A DNA stretch of 64,000 nucleotides from Amycolatopsis mediterranei (GCF_026017845.1 NZ_CP100416.1:1568228-1632227); one strand, 5' to 3'. Counted from the first letter of the stretch, positions 1 through 8,947 are shown. Notes: a model not told the origin generated them from the sequence alone. Program-made: numbers and translations.

Positions 1-99
1 ATCCAGCCACCGGCCGTCACCGACCGCGGCACCGGCGCGATCACGCCGTACTCCGGTGAGCGGGCCACTCCGGAGCAGGTCAACCTGGTGAGCAAGTGA
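1..99 (+). CDS. C-terminal end of an unidentified protein (partial)
   Basis: The window opens inside a reading frame that runs for 32 codons from base 1 to a TGA at 97-99 and ends in TPEQVNLVSK. The codon bias is typical of the region and a good stem-loop follows at once, so I read it as the true 3' end of a gene starting outside the window. The fragment is too short to assign a family or function. Confidence 0.6.
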   Translation: MQPPAVTDRGTGAITPYSGERATPEQVNLVSK

Positions 100-102
100 C
101 GA

Positions 103-135
103 CGGGCCGGCTCGTGGGCACCACGGGCCGGCCCG
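103..135 (+). terminator. Stem-loop terminator after the partial gene
   Basis: The arms CGGGCCGG (103-110) and CCGGCCCG (128-135) pair perfectly around a 17-nt loop, 3 bases after the stop codon of the upstream gene. There is no T-run, as is usual for actinomycete terminators. Confidence 0.5.
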
Positions 136-145
136 CCCGCTCACA

Positions 146-151
146 TAGGGT
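146..151 (+). promoter_or_regulatory. -10 box of a probable leaderless TetR transcript
   Basis: TAGGGT fits the actinomycete TANNNT -10 pattern and lies 6 nt before the ATG at 158. No convincing ribosome binding site lies between them, which suggests transcription starts at or next to the start codon. Confidence 0.4.
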
Positions 152-157
152 GGCGGC

Positions 158-724
158 ATGAGTGTCAGGGACAAGGTCGTGCGGGCGGCGGTGCGGCTGT
201 TCGCCGAGAAGGGCTTCGAGGCGACGACGGTCCGCGAGATCGTCGAGGAGGCCGGCGTCACCAAGGGCGGGCTGTACCACTACTTCGAGTCCAAGGACGA
301 CCTGCTCTTCGAGATCTACGCGGCGATGCTGCGGATGCAGACGCGGCGGATGGTGACGATCGCCGAGTCGGACCTGCCGCTGCCGGAGCGGCTGCACGCG
401 ATCATCGCCGACGTCGTGGTCACGAGCATCGCCGACCTCGACGCGGCGACCGTGTTCTTCCAGTCGTTCCCGCTGCTGGAGAAGTCCAAGCAGGTCCAGG
501 TGCGCGCCGAGCGGCGGACCTACCACGAGCGGGTGCGCGACCTGGTCGCCGAAGGCCAGCAGGCGGGCATCTTCCGCGACGACGTCCCGGCCGACCTGGC
601 GATCAACTACCACTTCGGTGCCATCCACCGGCTGGGCATGTGGTACCACGCCGACGGGGAGCTGTCGGGGGAGCAGGTGGGGAAGCACTTCGCGGATTTG
701 ATGCTGCGCAGTCTCCGTCCTTAA
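158..724 (+). CDS. TetR/AcrR family transcriptional regulator
   Basis: This is a 188-residue one-component DNA-binding repressor. The N-terminal TetR helix-turn-helix is clear: RLFAEKGFEATTVREI, then the recognition region VTKGGLYHYFESKDDLL (about residues 12-55). The C-terminal half is helical and ligand-binding. Length and style resemble TetR regulators of fatty-acid or steroid catabolism (KstR2/FadR-like), but no target operon is visible and the ligand is unknown. The ATG follows a TAGGGT box by 6 nt, so translation may be leaderless. The gene on its left is cut by the window edge and could be its target. Confidence 0.9.
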   Translation: MSVRDKVVRAAVRLFAEKGFEATTVREIVEEAGVTKGGLYHYFESKDDLLFEIYAAMLRMQTRRMVTIAESDLPLPERLHAIIADVVVTSIADLDAATVFFQSFPLLEKSKQVQVRAERRTYHERVRDLVAEGQQAGIFRDDVPADLAINYHFGAIHRLGMWYHADGELSGEQVGKHFADLMLRSLRP

Positions 725-784
725 GCCGAAGCCGGTCCGCTCCGGTTGGTGCGGCTGACGACCCGGGGAATGGCCGCGCTCTGA

Positions 785-790
785 CAAGAT
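785..790 (+). promoter_or_regulatory. Possible -10 box for leaderless NACHT gene
   Basis: CAAGAT lies 6 nt before the GTG at 797, the same spacing seen before other genes in this window. It is a weak match on its own. Confidence 0.25.
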
Positions 791-796
791 GTTCCG

Positions 797-2902
797 GTGA
801 GACGGCTAACGATGATCGTCAGTGTGGGGATCACCATTCTCGGCACCGCTTTGTTGCTGGTGCTCGGGCCGACGGGGATCGGTATCGCGAACGTCGTGGC
901 GGTTCCGGTGGGAATATTCGGGATCCTGGCGACGGTGCTGGTCGGTCAAAAACGCGCCGGCGATGCCGGGGCCATCCCGGACGCGGTCATCCTCGATCTC
1001 GCCCGGAAAGTCCTTCAGCGGGAACGGGTCGCCCTGGCCGCCGCTCTCGGGGTGCCCGGCGAGGTCGTGCCGGCGACGATCGGTCTTCGGCAACCGCCGT
1101 TGGTGTACTGGCACACCGACGGTGGCGGCCGGCGCAGCTCCAGCCGGGAAGTCGCCGGCTACTACACGGACCTGGACCGTGGCCGGCTCGTCGTGGTGGG
1201 TGGGCCGGGCGCCGGGAAGTCCATCCTGGCCACCTGCCTGTGCATCGATCTGGCCGCTGCGGCAATCGGCAACCCGTCCGGGGAACCGGTGCCGGTCAAG
1301 CTCAGCTTGCTCAGGTTCAACCCCGGCGGGAGCCCGCACGACCAGCCCGGCTCGGTGGCGGCCCGCCTCCTCGAAGCCTGGATCGTCCGGTCGTTGACCG
1401 AGATGTACGGCATCGAAGCCAAGATGGCCGCCCGGCTGGTCGGGGAACGCCGTATCGTGCCGGTCCTGGACGGCTTGGACGAAATGGATGCGAGGCAGTA
1501 CCGGCCTGCGCGAGCGGCCGAGCTCGTGCGGGCGCTCAACCACTTCTCCTCGGGTGAACTGCCGCGTTTCGTGCTGACTTCCCGTCCCGGCTGCTTCGAC
1601 CGGTTGACGAAGCCGCCGGGTGATCAGGAGGCCGTCCCGCTCCAGCACGCCACGGTGATCGAGCTGGAACCGCTGAAGCGCGCGGATGTCATCGCCTATC
1701 TCAAGTACCGCTTCCCCGATCCGGCCGGCTCGCCCAGGGCGCACGCGCGGTGGCAGCCGATCATCACCGAACTGCGGTCGGGCAAAGAAACCCCGCTCAA
1801 GCAAGCCATGACCGTCCCGCTTTACCTCTTCTTGCTGACCGCGGCGTACCGGTCCGATGACAGCAGACCCGCCGAAATCCTCCGCTTGACCACGGTCGAT
1901 GAGGTTCGCGACCGGCTGTTCGAGCTGCTGGTCGTGGCCGGCGCCGAACGCAACGGGCAGGTGCTCGGCAGCTACCGCCACCTCCCGCCCGAGCGAGCCA
2001 TGCACTGGCTGGAGAACCTGGCCGAGGCCCAGGTCCTCCACGGCACGATCGCCGAATCATCGATCGACATCCAGATCCCGCGCATCCACCGGATCGGCGG
2101 CAGGCTTCCCCGGCTACTGGCGGCCTTCGTGATGGGTGCCGTCCTGCTGCCCACGTGGCTGCTTTGCTGGTCTTCGCTCGAAGACGGGTTCACCCCGTTC
2201 GCCTACCTGGTGATGATCCTGGCGGCCATCGCGACACAGATGATGGGCGTGAATGTGGGGGTGCCGAGGATCAACGCAACGCAGTTGCGGAAGCTGAGCC
2301 GAAATGCCGCATTTCTCGTGTCGTTCGCCGGGCTGACGGTCTCGTCCGCATTGATGTTTTCCGGAAGTAAAAGGGTTTCGGCAATCGCTGCGTCCGCCTG
2401 GCTGTTGTTCTCTTTCTTTTTCTTGATGGGGCCGGTTACTCTGTTCCGGAGCTTCCGAGACCCGGGGTATACGGGTCAGGACAACTTTTTCTCGCTGTTC
2501 CAGAACGTCGGTGCCGCCGATGCTGCTCGGCTGGTCCGGTCCGGCGTGGTGGCGACCGCGGTGTCCATGGCGACGGTCCTCACCATGCTCGGCCCGCTGG
2601 TGATCTTCACCGGCGCGTCCTTGGCTCGGATCGCGTTTACTTTCGGCTTCCTGTCCGCTATGTTGATCGCGCTTTCGCCGTGGCTGCTCTACGGTGTCGC
2701 GGCGCTCACCTTCCGGTTCAGTGGCCGATTCGCTCCCCGGCCCGCGCGCTTCCTGGACTGGGCTCAGGCGGCGGGGCTGATCGGTGTGTACGGGGACGTG
2801 CTGCGTTTCCGGCACCGCGAGTTCCAGGCGTGGTTGACGAAACGACGCATCCCGGTCGACTTGTCGACAGAAGATCTCGCGGAGAGGCTCGAACTGCTGT
2901 GA
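797..2902 (+). CDS. Membrane-anchored NACHT-domain NTPase
   Basis: This 701-residue protein is a STAND-class NTPase. Residues about 5-50 form two hydrophobic segments. A NACHT domain follows, with Walker A GGPGAGKS near residue 135 and Walker B VLDGLDEMD near 223, then a sensor-like region FVLTSRPG. The usual WD40 or TPR sensor repeats are absent. Instead, the part after about residue 435 carries roughly six transmembrane helices and a short cytosolic tail with RFRHREFQAWL, a motif typical of the end of NACHT-NTPase modules. NACHT proteins in bacteria act in signalling and in some cases antiphage defence. A role here is inference, since no effector gene is adjacent. The GTG start is preferred; an ATG at 812 is an alternative. 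The next gene is an HPF-like protein on the same strand. Confidence 0.85.
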   Translation: MRRLTMIVSVGITILGTALLLVLGPTGIGIANVVAVPVGIFGILATVLVGQKRAGDAGAIPDAVILDLARKVLQRERVALAAALGVPGEVVPATIGLRQPPLVYWHTDGGGRRSSSREVAGYYTDLDRGRLVVVGGPGAGKSILATCLCIDLAAAAIGNPSGEPVPVKLSLLRFNPGGSPHDQPGSVAARLLEAWIVRSLTEMYGIEAKMAARLVGERRIVPVLDGLDEMDARQYRPARAAELVRALNHFSSGELPRFVLTSRPGCFDRLTKPPGDQEAVPLQHATVIELEPLKRADVIAYLKYRFPDPAGSPRAHARWQPIITELRSGKETPLKQAMTVPLYLFLLTAAYRSDDSRPAEILRLTTVDEVRDRLFELLVVAGAERNGQVLGSYRHLPPERAMHWLENLAEAQVLHGTIAESSIDIQIPRIHRIGGRLPRLLAAFVMGAVLLPTWLLCWSSLEDGFTPFAYLVMILAAIATQMMGVNVGVPRINATQLRKLSRNAAFLVSFAGLTVSSALMFSGSKRVSAIAASAWLLFSFFFLMGPVTLFRSFRDPGYTGQDNFFSLFQNVGAADAARLVRSGVVATAVSMATVLTMLGPLVIFTGASLARIAFTFGFLSAMLIALSPWLLYGVAALTFRFSGRFAPRPARFLDWAQAAGLIGVYGDVLRFRHREFQAWLTKRRIPVDLSTEDLAERLELL

Positions 2903-2999
2903 TCTCGTCCCGTGCCGGCGCCGGGGCTCGGGCTCGTTTGACTTCGCCGCCGCCGTGGTACTGACCGAAATCAACGCTGTCCCGCTTTGGAGGGTGCTC

Positions 3000-3404
3000 G
3001 TGCAGATCCAGGTCAACACCGACCACAACGTCCACGGTGGCGAACGGCTGGCCACCTTCGTGACCACCGACCTGGAGGAGGGCCTGTCCCGGTTCGGCAC
3101 GTGGTTGACCGGGGTGGAAGTGCACCTCAGCGAAGACGGCGGCAGCAAACCGGAAGACAAGAAGTGCGTGATCGAGGCGCGGCCGGGTGGCAAGCAGCCG
3201 GTGGCGGTCACCCACCACGCGGCCACTGTGGACGATGCCTTCGCCGGGGCGAAGCACAAATTGGTGCGCGTGCTGGATTCCCGGTACAACCGCGCCCACG
3301 ACCACAAGGGCAGCGACAGCATCCGGCACATGCCCCCTCCGGAAGACCCCGATCAGGTCGGGGTGCTCGAGGACCCCGGGGACACCACACCGGGGATCGG
3401 CTGA
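3000..3404 (+). CDS. HPF/RaiA-like (sigma-54 modulation/S30EA family) protein
   Basis: A 134-residue protein starting VQIQVNTDHNVHGGERL. The beta-alpha-beta-beta-beta-alpha order, a central variable charged stretch and a helix ending KHKLVRVLDSRYNRA resemble the ribosome-binding domain of hibernation-promoting factors. It lacks the long C-terminal dimerisation domain of actinobacterial HPF, so it is a short or divergent member. The GTG at 3000 is chosen because GGAGGG lies 5 nt upstream; an in-frame GTG at 2955 has no such site. It follows the NACHT gene by 97 bp. Family assignment is moderate and a role in ribosome hibernation is inference. Confidence 0.6.
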   Translation: MQIQVNTDHNVHGGERLATFVTTDLEEGLSRFGTWLTGVEVHLSEDGGSKPEDKKCVIEARPGGKQPVAVTHHAATVDDAFAGAKHKLVRVLDSRYNRAHDHKGSDSIRHMPPPEDPDQVGVLEDPGDTTPGIG

Positions 3405-3426
3405 CCGCGGTTCGAGTGCCGAGTGG

Positions 3427-3618
3427 TCAGCGGCGCCGCCGGACGTAGTGGACGACCAGCATCGCGATCGCCCCGATCGCGATGACACCGGCGACGATCC
3501 GCACCGGCATTCCGAAGCCCACCAACGGGCCTGCCGCGTTGACCGCGGAACTGACCACCAGCACCAGCCACAGGAGAACCGGGCTCGAAGGACGCGTGGA
3601 AACGTTGTCGTTGTTCAT
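3427..3618 (-). CDS. Small two-helix membrane protein
   Basis: A 63-residue protein. After a polar start (MNNDNVSTRPSS) it has two hydrophobic helices (about 13-35 and 40-58) and an HYVRRRR tail, giving an arginine-rich cytoplasmic end. Function unknown. It lies just downstream of the response regulator gene, 71 bp away on the same strand, and may belong to that operon. Confidence 0.65.
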   Translation of the reverse strand: MNNDNVSTRPSSPVLLWLVLVVSSAVNAAGPLVGFGMPVRIVAGVIAIGAIAMLVVHYVRRRR

Positions 3619-3689
3619 ACCGGCAACGCTAGGGACTCGCGGCGACGGCGAGAATGCCGTCCGCACCCGGATGCGGGGTGGTGCCTGCG

Positions 3690-4346
3690 CTACCCCGCGT
3701 CCCGGCCCAGGTAGGCCAGCACCGCCAGCACCCGGCGGTGCCCCGCGCCTTCGTCGGACGGCAGGCCGAGCTTCGCGAAGATGTTCCGGATGTGCTTGAG
3801 CACCGCGCCGTCGCTGACGACCAGGAGCTCGGCGATCGTGCTGTTGTTGTAGCCCTCGGCCATCAGCCCCAGCACTTCCCGCTCGCGGGCGGTCAACGAC
3901 TCCAGCGGGTCGGCCGTGCGGTGGCGGGCCATCAGCCGGCCGATCACCTCGGGGTCCATCGCCGTGCCGCCCTTCGCGACCCGCTGGAGTGCGTCGAGGA
4001 ACCGCTCGACCTTGCCGACGCGCTCCTTGAGCAGGTAACCCACCCCGCCGACGCCGTCGGCGAGCAGCTCGACCGCGTAGCTCGTCTCCACGTGGGCCGA
4101 GAGCACCAGCACCGGCAGCGCCGGGTGGATCTCGCGGGCGCGGACGGCGGCGCGCAGGCCCTCGTCGCGGTGCGTGGGCGGCATGCGGACGTCCATCACG
4201 ACCGCGTCGGGCCGCTCGCCCTCGATGAACGCCAGGAAGTCCTCGGCGTTGTCCACCGCGGCGGCCACCTCGATGCCCGCCGTTTTCAGCAGCAGGGAGA
4301 GGCCTTCGCGCAGCAAAGCGTCGTCCTCGGCGATCACGACCCGCAT
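3690..4346 (-). CDS. NarL/LuxR-type response regulator
   Basis: This 218-residue protein has a receiver domain beginning MRVVIAEDDALLREGL, with the phosphoacceptor aspartate in VVMDVRMPP near residue 52 and the conserved lysine in GYLLKERV. A C-terminal LuxR helix-turn-helix follows (SLTAREREVLGLMAEGYNN to LKHIRNIFAKLGL, about residues 150-200). It overlaps the 3' end of the adjacent kinase gene by 13 bp, so the two are translationally coupled partners. The likely target is the divergent ABC exporter at 5667-8941. Confidence 0.95.
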   Translation of the reverse strand: MRVVIAEDDALLREGLSLLLKTAGIEVAAAVDNAEDFLAFIEGERPDAVVMDVRMPPTHRDEGLRAAVRAREIHPALPVLVLSAHVETSYAVELLADGVGGVGYLLKERVGKVERFLDALQRVAKGGTAMDPEVIGRLMARHRTADPLESLTAREREVLGLMAEGYNNSTIAELLVVSDGAVLKHIRNIFAKLGLPSDEGAGHRRVLAVLAYLGRDAG

Positions 4347-5533
4347 GGCAGCTCCACTCGCAGCACGGTCGGCCCACCGGGTGGGCTGGTCAGGGTGAGG
4401 GTTCCGTCGAAGGCTTCGGCGCGGCGGCGGATGCCGGCCAGCCCGCTGCCGCGGGACTCGTCGGCGCCGCCGCGGCCGTCGTCGCGGATTTCCAGGCACA
4501 GCACCGACGCCGTGCCGCCGAGCGTGATGTCCACCTGGGACGCGTCGGCGTGCTTGGTGACGTTGGCCAGCACTTCGGCGACGACGAAGTAGGCGGCCGC
4601 TTCGACCGCGGCCGGGCGGCCCGTCTCGTACTCGACGGCGACGACGGCCGGCACCGGGCTGCGCTCGGCGAGCGCGCGCACCGCCCCGGCCAGGCCGCGT
4701 TCGCTCAGCAGCGGCGGGTAGATGCTGCGGACGACCGTGCGCAGCTCGGCCAGCGCGTCGGTCGCGGTGTCCTGGGCCTTGACCAGCAGATCGCGCACGG
4801 TCTCGGGGTCGCGGTCGTACAGCTGGCCGGCGATGCCCAGCTGCAGCACGACCGCCGCGATCCGCGCCTGCGTGCCGTCGTGGAGGTCACGCTCGATGCG
4901 CCGCAGCTCGGCGCCGTGCGCCTCCAGCGCCGCCGCCCGGGTCGCGGTCAGCTCGGCGACCCGGTCCGCCAGCACGACGCCCGGAGCGGGCGCCAGCAGC
5001 TTCCGCGCGGTGCGGGCCTGCCACCGGGCGACCCGCGGCAGCTGCAGGGTGGCCGCGACCATGGCGGCGGCCACCAGCAGGTCCAGCCCGGCCCGCGGCC
5101 AGGAGTCCACCACGATCCCCAGCGAGCCTTCGATCCCGCCGGGCACCAGCGGCCAGACGAAGACCGTGATCACCTGCTGGACCGCGCCGAGCGGCAGGCC
5201 GAACGCCAGCGCGCCGATGAACAGGCCGGTCGCGCCGTGGATCGCGAGCCACGCGAGGTCGCGCCGGGTGGCCGGGTCCTTGAACGGGGAGCCGTCGCGG
5301 TAGGGCTCGGGGATCGGCTCGCCGAGTGCGCGCGCGGCCCGGCGGCGGTCGACCCCCACGGGCCACCGCGCCAGCCGGATCGCCGGAGCCAGCGACGGGA
5401 TCCCGATGCCGAACGGGCACAGCAGCAGGACCGCGAACAGCCCGATGAGGGCGAACAACGAGAGCAACGAGGTGCCGGCGCCGACCACCAGGTAGCGAAC
5501 CGCCGACCAGCACTCGCGCAGGCGGGTCGTCAC
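4334..5533 (-). CDS. Sensor histidine kinase (HisKA_3 type)
   Basis: A 399-residue membrane kinase. The N-terminal half is a putative sensor domain with about four transmembrane helices, including FALIGLFAVLLLCPFGIGIP and the GLFIGALAFGLPLGA region. The dimerisation/phosphoacceptor motif RRIERDLHDGTQAR lies near residue 215, with the histidine in the usual DLHDG context. An ATPase domain closes the protein, with VLANVTKHADAS and DDGRGGA. The GTG at 5533 is the only good start before the frame runs into the divergent gene's promoter. The architecture matches kinases that control lantibiotic- or stress-type ABC exporters in actinobacteria; the signal is unknown. Confidence 0.93.
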   Translation of the reverse strand: MTTRLRECWSAVRYLVVGAGTSLLSLFALIGLFAVLLLCPFGIGIPSLAPAIRLARWPVGVDRRRAARALGEPIPEPYRDGSPFKDPATRRDLAWLAIHGATGLFIGALAFGLPLGAVQQVITVFVWPLVPGGIEGSLGIVVDSWPRAGLDLLVAAAMVAATLQLPRVARWQARTARKLLAPAPGVVLADRVAELTATRAAALEAHGAELRRIERDLHDGTQARIAAVVLQLGIAGQLYDRDPETVRDLLVKAQDTATDALAELRTVVRSIYPPLLSERGLAGAVRALAERSPVPAVVAVEYETGRPAAVEAAAYFVVAEVLANVTKHADASQVDITLGGTASVLCLEIRDDGRGGADESRGSGLAGIRRRAEAFDGTLTLTSPPGGPTVLRVELPCGS

Positions 5534-5628
5534 CCGGACAGTGTCCCACCCCACCGCCGTGGTGGTGCTGGCGCTACCCCCGATCCACCCCTCCACGGGA
5601 TCGAAGTCCCGGTGCGCGCGACCTAGTT

Positions 5629-5645
5629 TTCCTTGGGACGCAAGG
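5629..5645. promoter_or_regulatory. Inverted repeat between kinase and ABC exporter genes
   Basis: TCCTTG and CAAGGA flank a 5-nt spacer in the 133-bp divergent intergenic region. The site lies 22 bp before the exporter ATG and could be the operator of the neighbouring response regulator. This is inferred from position only. Confidence 0.35.
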
Positions 5646-5666
5646 ATCAGTCTTAAGGGGACAGAG

Positions 5667-6407
5667 ATGACCACAGCGAGCGCGTACGCGCTGGAGCTGA
5701 GCGGGGTGCGGAAGGTGTACGGCTCCGGCGACGGCGCGGTCACCGCGCTGGACGGGGTGTCGGCGGGGGTGGCGCGGGGGTCGTTCACCGCCGTGATGGG
5801 CCCGTCCGGCTCGGGCAAGAGCACTTTCCTGCACTGCGCGGCCGGCCTCGACCGGCCGACGTCGGGGCGGGTGCTGCTCGGCGGCACCGAGATCGGCAGG
5901 CTGAAGGAACGCGAGCTGACGGAGCTGCGGCGCACCCGGATCGGGTTCGTCTTCCAGGCCTACAACCTGCTGTCGTCGCTGAACGTGCTGCAGAACATCA
6001 CGCTGCCGCTGCGGCTCGCCGGGCGGAAGCCGGACCCGCAGTGGCTGCGGGAGATCGTCGACGGCGTGGGGATCGCGAACCGGCTGGAACACCGCCCGGC
6101 GGAGCTGTCCGGCGGGCAGCAGCAGCGCGTCGCGATCGCGCGGGCGCTCGTCACCCGGCCCGAGGTGGTGCTGGCCGACGAGCCGACCGGCGCGCTGGAC
6201 ACCCGCACCGGGCGGCAGGTGCTGGACCTGCTCCGCGCGATCGTCGAGCAGATGGGGCAGACCGTGCTGATGGTGACCCACGACCCGGTCGCGGCGTCGG
6301 CCGCGCACGGCGTGCTCTTCCTGGCCGACGGCAAGCTGGCCGGGCACCTCCCGCACCCCACCCCCGAGCGGGTGGCGGAGCGGATGACGCACCTCGGGGA
6401 GTGGTGA
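5667..6407 (+). CDS. ABC transporter ATP-binding protein (MacB/LolD type)
   Basis: The 246-residue nucleotide-binding subunit contains all key motifs: Walker A GPSGSGKST, Q-loop FVFQAYNLLSSLNVLQNI, signature LSGGQQQR, Walker B VVLADEPTGALD and switch histidine TVLMVTHD. The NLL...NV..N pattern is typical of ATPases that pair with FtsX-type permeases. AAGGGGACAGAG lies just before the ATG. The gene shares GTGA with the next gene, so the two subunits are translationally coupled. The divergent two-component pair probably regulates it. Confidence 0.95.
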   Translation: MTTASAYALELSGVRKVYGSGDGAVTALDGVSAGVARGSFTAVMGPSGSGKSTFLHCAAGLDRPTSGRVLLGGTEIGRLKERELTELRRTRIGFVFQAYNLLSSLNVLQNITLPLRLAGRKPDPQWLREIVDGVGIANRLEHRPAELSGGQQQRVAIARALVTRPEVVLADEPTGALDTRTGRQVLDLLRAIVEQMGQTVLMVTHDPVAASAAHGVLFLADGKLAGHLPHPTPERVAERMTHLGEW

Positions 6408-8941
6408 GCGTGCTGACTCTCGCCTGGCAGACCATCCGGAGCCGGCTCGGCGGCTTCGCCGGCGCCTTCATCGCGATCCTGTGCGGCACCGCACTGGTGG
6501 CCGCCTGCGGCGTCCTCATGGAGTCCGGCCTGCGCGCCGGCGTCCCCACCCAGCGCTACGCCGCCGCGGCCGTCGTCGTCGGCGGGGCGCAGACCGTGCG
6601 CCCGCCCGGCGCCGACGCCCTCTCCACCGAGCAGGTCGGCGAGCAGCCGTCGGTGCCGGTGGCGCTGGCCGGGCGGATCGCCGCGGTGCCCGGGGTGCGC
6701 GCGGCGGTGGCGGAGCAGAGCTTCCCGGCGCAGGTCGTGAGCCGGGACGGGCAGGTGCTCGCCGGGCGGGAGTCGCTCGGGCACAACTGGGACGCGGCCG
6801 TGCTGGCGCCGTTCACCCTGCGCGGCGGCGACGCACCCGCGACCGCCGGCGAGGTCGTGCTGGACGCCGACCTGGCGCGCCGGGCCGACGTCGGCATCGG
6901 CGGGCAGGTGCGGATCACGACCCGGTCCGGAACGGAGGCGGTCAAGGTCAGCGGCGTCGTCGACGGCACTTCGCGCCAGTCGGCGGTGTTCTTCACCCCG
7001 CAACGGGCGGCGGAGCTGGCCGGACGACCGGGCCAAGCGCACGCGATCGGCGTCCTCGCCGAGCCCGGGGTCGAGCCGGCGGCCCTCGCCGAGCGGGTGC
7101 GTGCCGTTGCGGACGGCGCCGAGGTGACCACCGGTATCGAACGCAGCAGCATCGAGTTCCTCGACGTCAGCCAGACGCGGACGCTGCTGCTGGCCATCGC
7201 GGGCTCGTTCGGCGGCTTCGCCCTGCTGGTCGCGGTGTTCGTGGTGGCGAGCACGCTGGCCCTGACCATCAACCAGCGCCGCCGGGAGTTCGCGCTGCTG
7301 CGGGCGGTCGCGGCGACCCCGCGGCAGATCCGCAAGCTCATCGGCACCGAGACGACGCTGATCGCGCTCGTCGCCGGCGTGCTGGGCAGCGTGCTGGGCC
7401 TGGCGGTCGCCGGGGGGCTGCGGGACGCGTTCGCCGCGATCGGGGTGATCCCGGCCGACTTCGGGCTGGCGATCAGCCCGCTCCCGCTGCTGGCCGCGGT
7501 CCTGCTCGGCCTGGGCGCGGCCCGGCTGGCCGCCTGGGCGGCGGCGCGGCGGCCGTCGTCGATCCGGCCCGTCGAGGCGCTGGGCGAGGCCGCCGTGGAG
7601 CGCCGCGAGCTCGGCCGGGGCCGCCTGCTCACCGGCTGGGGCCTGGTGCTGGCCGGCTTCGGCGGCACGCTCGTCCCGCTGTTCCTGCGCGGCGACATCG
7701 CCGCTGCGACATCGTCGATGGCGACGCTGGTGATCGTCATCGGGCTGGCCGTCGTCGGCCCGCAGGTGACCGGGCTGGTGATGCGGTTCCTGGTCCCCGT
7801 GCTCGCCCGGCTCTGGCGGATCAGCGGCTACCTCGCGGGAGCGAACGGCCACGCCAACGCCCGGCGCGTCGCGGCGGCGGTGACCCCGCTGATGCTGGCG
7901 GTGGCGTTCGCGCTCGCCACCTTCTACGGGCCGACGGCCATGACGGCGGCGGCCCAGCAGGAGTCGGCGCGGTCGACGACCGCCGACTACGTGCTCACGG
8001 CGCCGGGCGGGGTCTCGCCGGAGGTGGCCGCGGCGGCCGGCCGGGTGCCGGGGGTCGCGGCGGCGACACCGGTGGTCCGCACGTCCGTGATCACCGCGTC
8101 GACGGTGGGCGACAGCGTGGAGGTCCAGCGGACGCCCGCGCAGGGCTTGGCGGGCGGCCAGGCCGGGGCCGCCCTCGAACTGGGCGTCGACGCCGGGCGG
8201 CTCACCGACCTGACCGGCGACACCGTGGCGCTGAGCCGTTCGGAAGCGGACTGGCTGGACAAGAAGCTCGGTGACGAGGTCGAGTTCTACTTCGGCGACG
8301 GCGTCCCGGCGAAGCTGCGGCTGGTCGCCACCTACAGGCACGACCTGGCCTTCGGCGACTTCGTGCTGCCGGTCGCGCTGGCCCGCGAGCACATCGGCGG
8401 CCGCCTGGACGACTCGGTGCTGATCCGGCGGCAGCCCGGCGCCGACGCGGGCGCGGTGGGTGCGGCGCTGAATGCGTTGCCGTACCCGGGTTTGGTGGTC
8501 GCCCCGGCCGCGGTCGTCGCGGCTCCGGAAGGCGGGGAACGGCAGGCGCAGTTCTACCTGAACCTGGTGGCGGCCGGCGTGATCGTCGGGTACCTGGCGA
8601 TTTCGGTGGCCAACACGCTGGTCCTGACGACCGCCCAGCGCGGCCGCGAGTTCGCGCTGCTGCGGCTGGTGGGCACGACCCGCCGTCAGGTGACCCGCAT
8701 GATGCGGCTCGAAGCACTGGCCACGGTCGGGATCGCCGTCGTCATGGGGACGCTGGTGGCCGTGATCCCGTTGGCGTTGCTCAACATCGGGCTGCGGGGC
8801 AACCCGGTTCCGGCCGGGCCGCCGTCCGTCTACTTCGGAATCATCGCCGGCGCGGTGCTGCTCGGGATGGTGGCGATCGGGGTGGCGACGACGGTGGCGC
8901 TGCGGGCCCGGCCGATCGACGCGATCGGCCTGCGCGAGTAG
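6404..8941 (+). CDS. FtsX-family ABC transporter permease
   Basis: An 845-residue permease with two FtsX modules. A first transmembrane helix near residues 10-30 is followed by a long extracytoplasmic domain. Three helices come around residues 260-370, with the hallmark TINQRRREFALLRAVAATPRQI. A second extracytoplasmic domain and three C-terminal helices follow, with TTAQRGREFALLRLVGTTRRQVTRM. Such duplicated permeases export lipophilic molecules, antibiotics or peptides, or act as mechanotransmitters. The GTG start overlaps the stop of the ATPase gene by 4 bp. The substrate cannot be told from sequence. Confidence 0.93.
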   Translation: MSVLTLAWQTIRSRLGGFAGAFIAILCGTALVAACGVLMESGLRAGVPTQRYAAAAVVVGGAQTVRPPGADALSTEQVGEQPSVPVALAGRIAAVPGVRAAVAEQSFPAQVVSRDGQVLAGRESLGHNWDAAVLAPFTLRGGDAPATAGEVVLDADLARRADVGIGGQVRITTRSGTEAVKVSGVVDGTSRQSAVFFTPQRAAELAGRPGQAHAIGVLAEPGVEPAALAERVRAVADGAEVTTGIERSSIEFLDVSQTRTLLLAIAGSFGGFALLVAVFVVASTLALTINQRRREFALLRAVAATPRQIRKLIGTETTLIALVAGVLGSVLGLAVAGGLRDAFAAIGVIPADFGLAISPLPLLAAVLLGLGAARLAAWAAARRPSSIRPVEALGEAAVERRELGRGRLLTGWGLVLAGFGGTLVPLFLRGDIAAATSSMATLVIVIGLAVVGPQVTGLVMRFLVPVLARLWRISGYLAGANGHANARRVAAAVTPLMLAVAFALATFYGPTAMTAAAQQESARSTTADYVLTAPGGVSPEVAAAAGRVPGVAAATPVVRTSVITASTVGDSVEVQRTPAQGLAGGQAGAALELGVDAGRLTDLTGDTVALSRSEADWLDKKLGDEVEFYFGDGVPAKLRLVATYRHDLAFGDFVLPVALAREHIGGRLDDSVLIRRQPGADAGAVGAALNALPYPGLVVAPAAVVAAPEGGERQAQFYLNLVAAGVIVGYLAISVANTLVLTTAQRGREFALLRLVGTTRRQVTRMMRLEALATVGIAVVMGTLVAVIPLALLNIGLRGNPVPAGPPSVYFGIIAGAVLLGMVAIGVATTVALRARPIDAIGLRE

Positions 8942-8947
8942 GGGGGT

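Noticed and set aside
2114..3331. A minus-strand frame over the end of the NACHT gene and the HPF-like gene
   Set aside because: It is an artefact of GC-rich antisense reading with no coding features.
3654..4592. Long plus-strand frames over the response regulator and kinase genes
   Set aside because: They are shadows; the minus-strand proteins have complete receiver, LuxR and kinase motifs.
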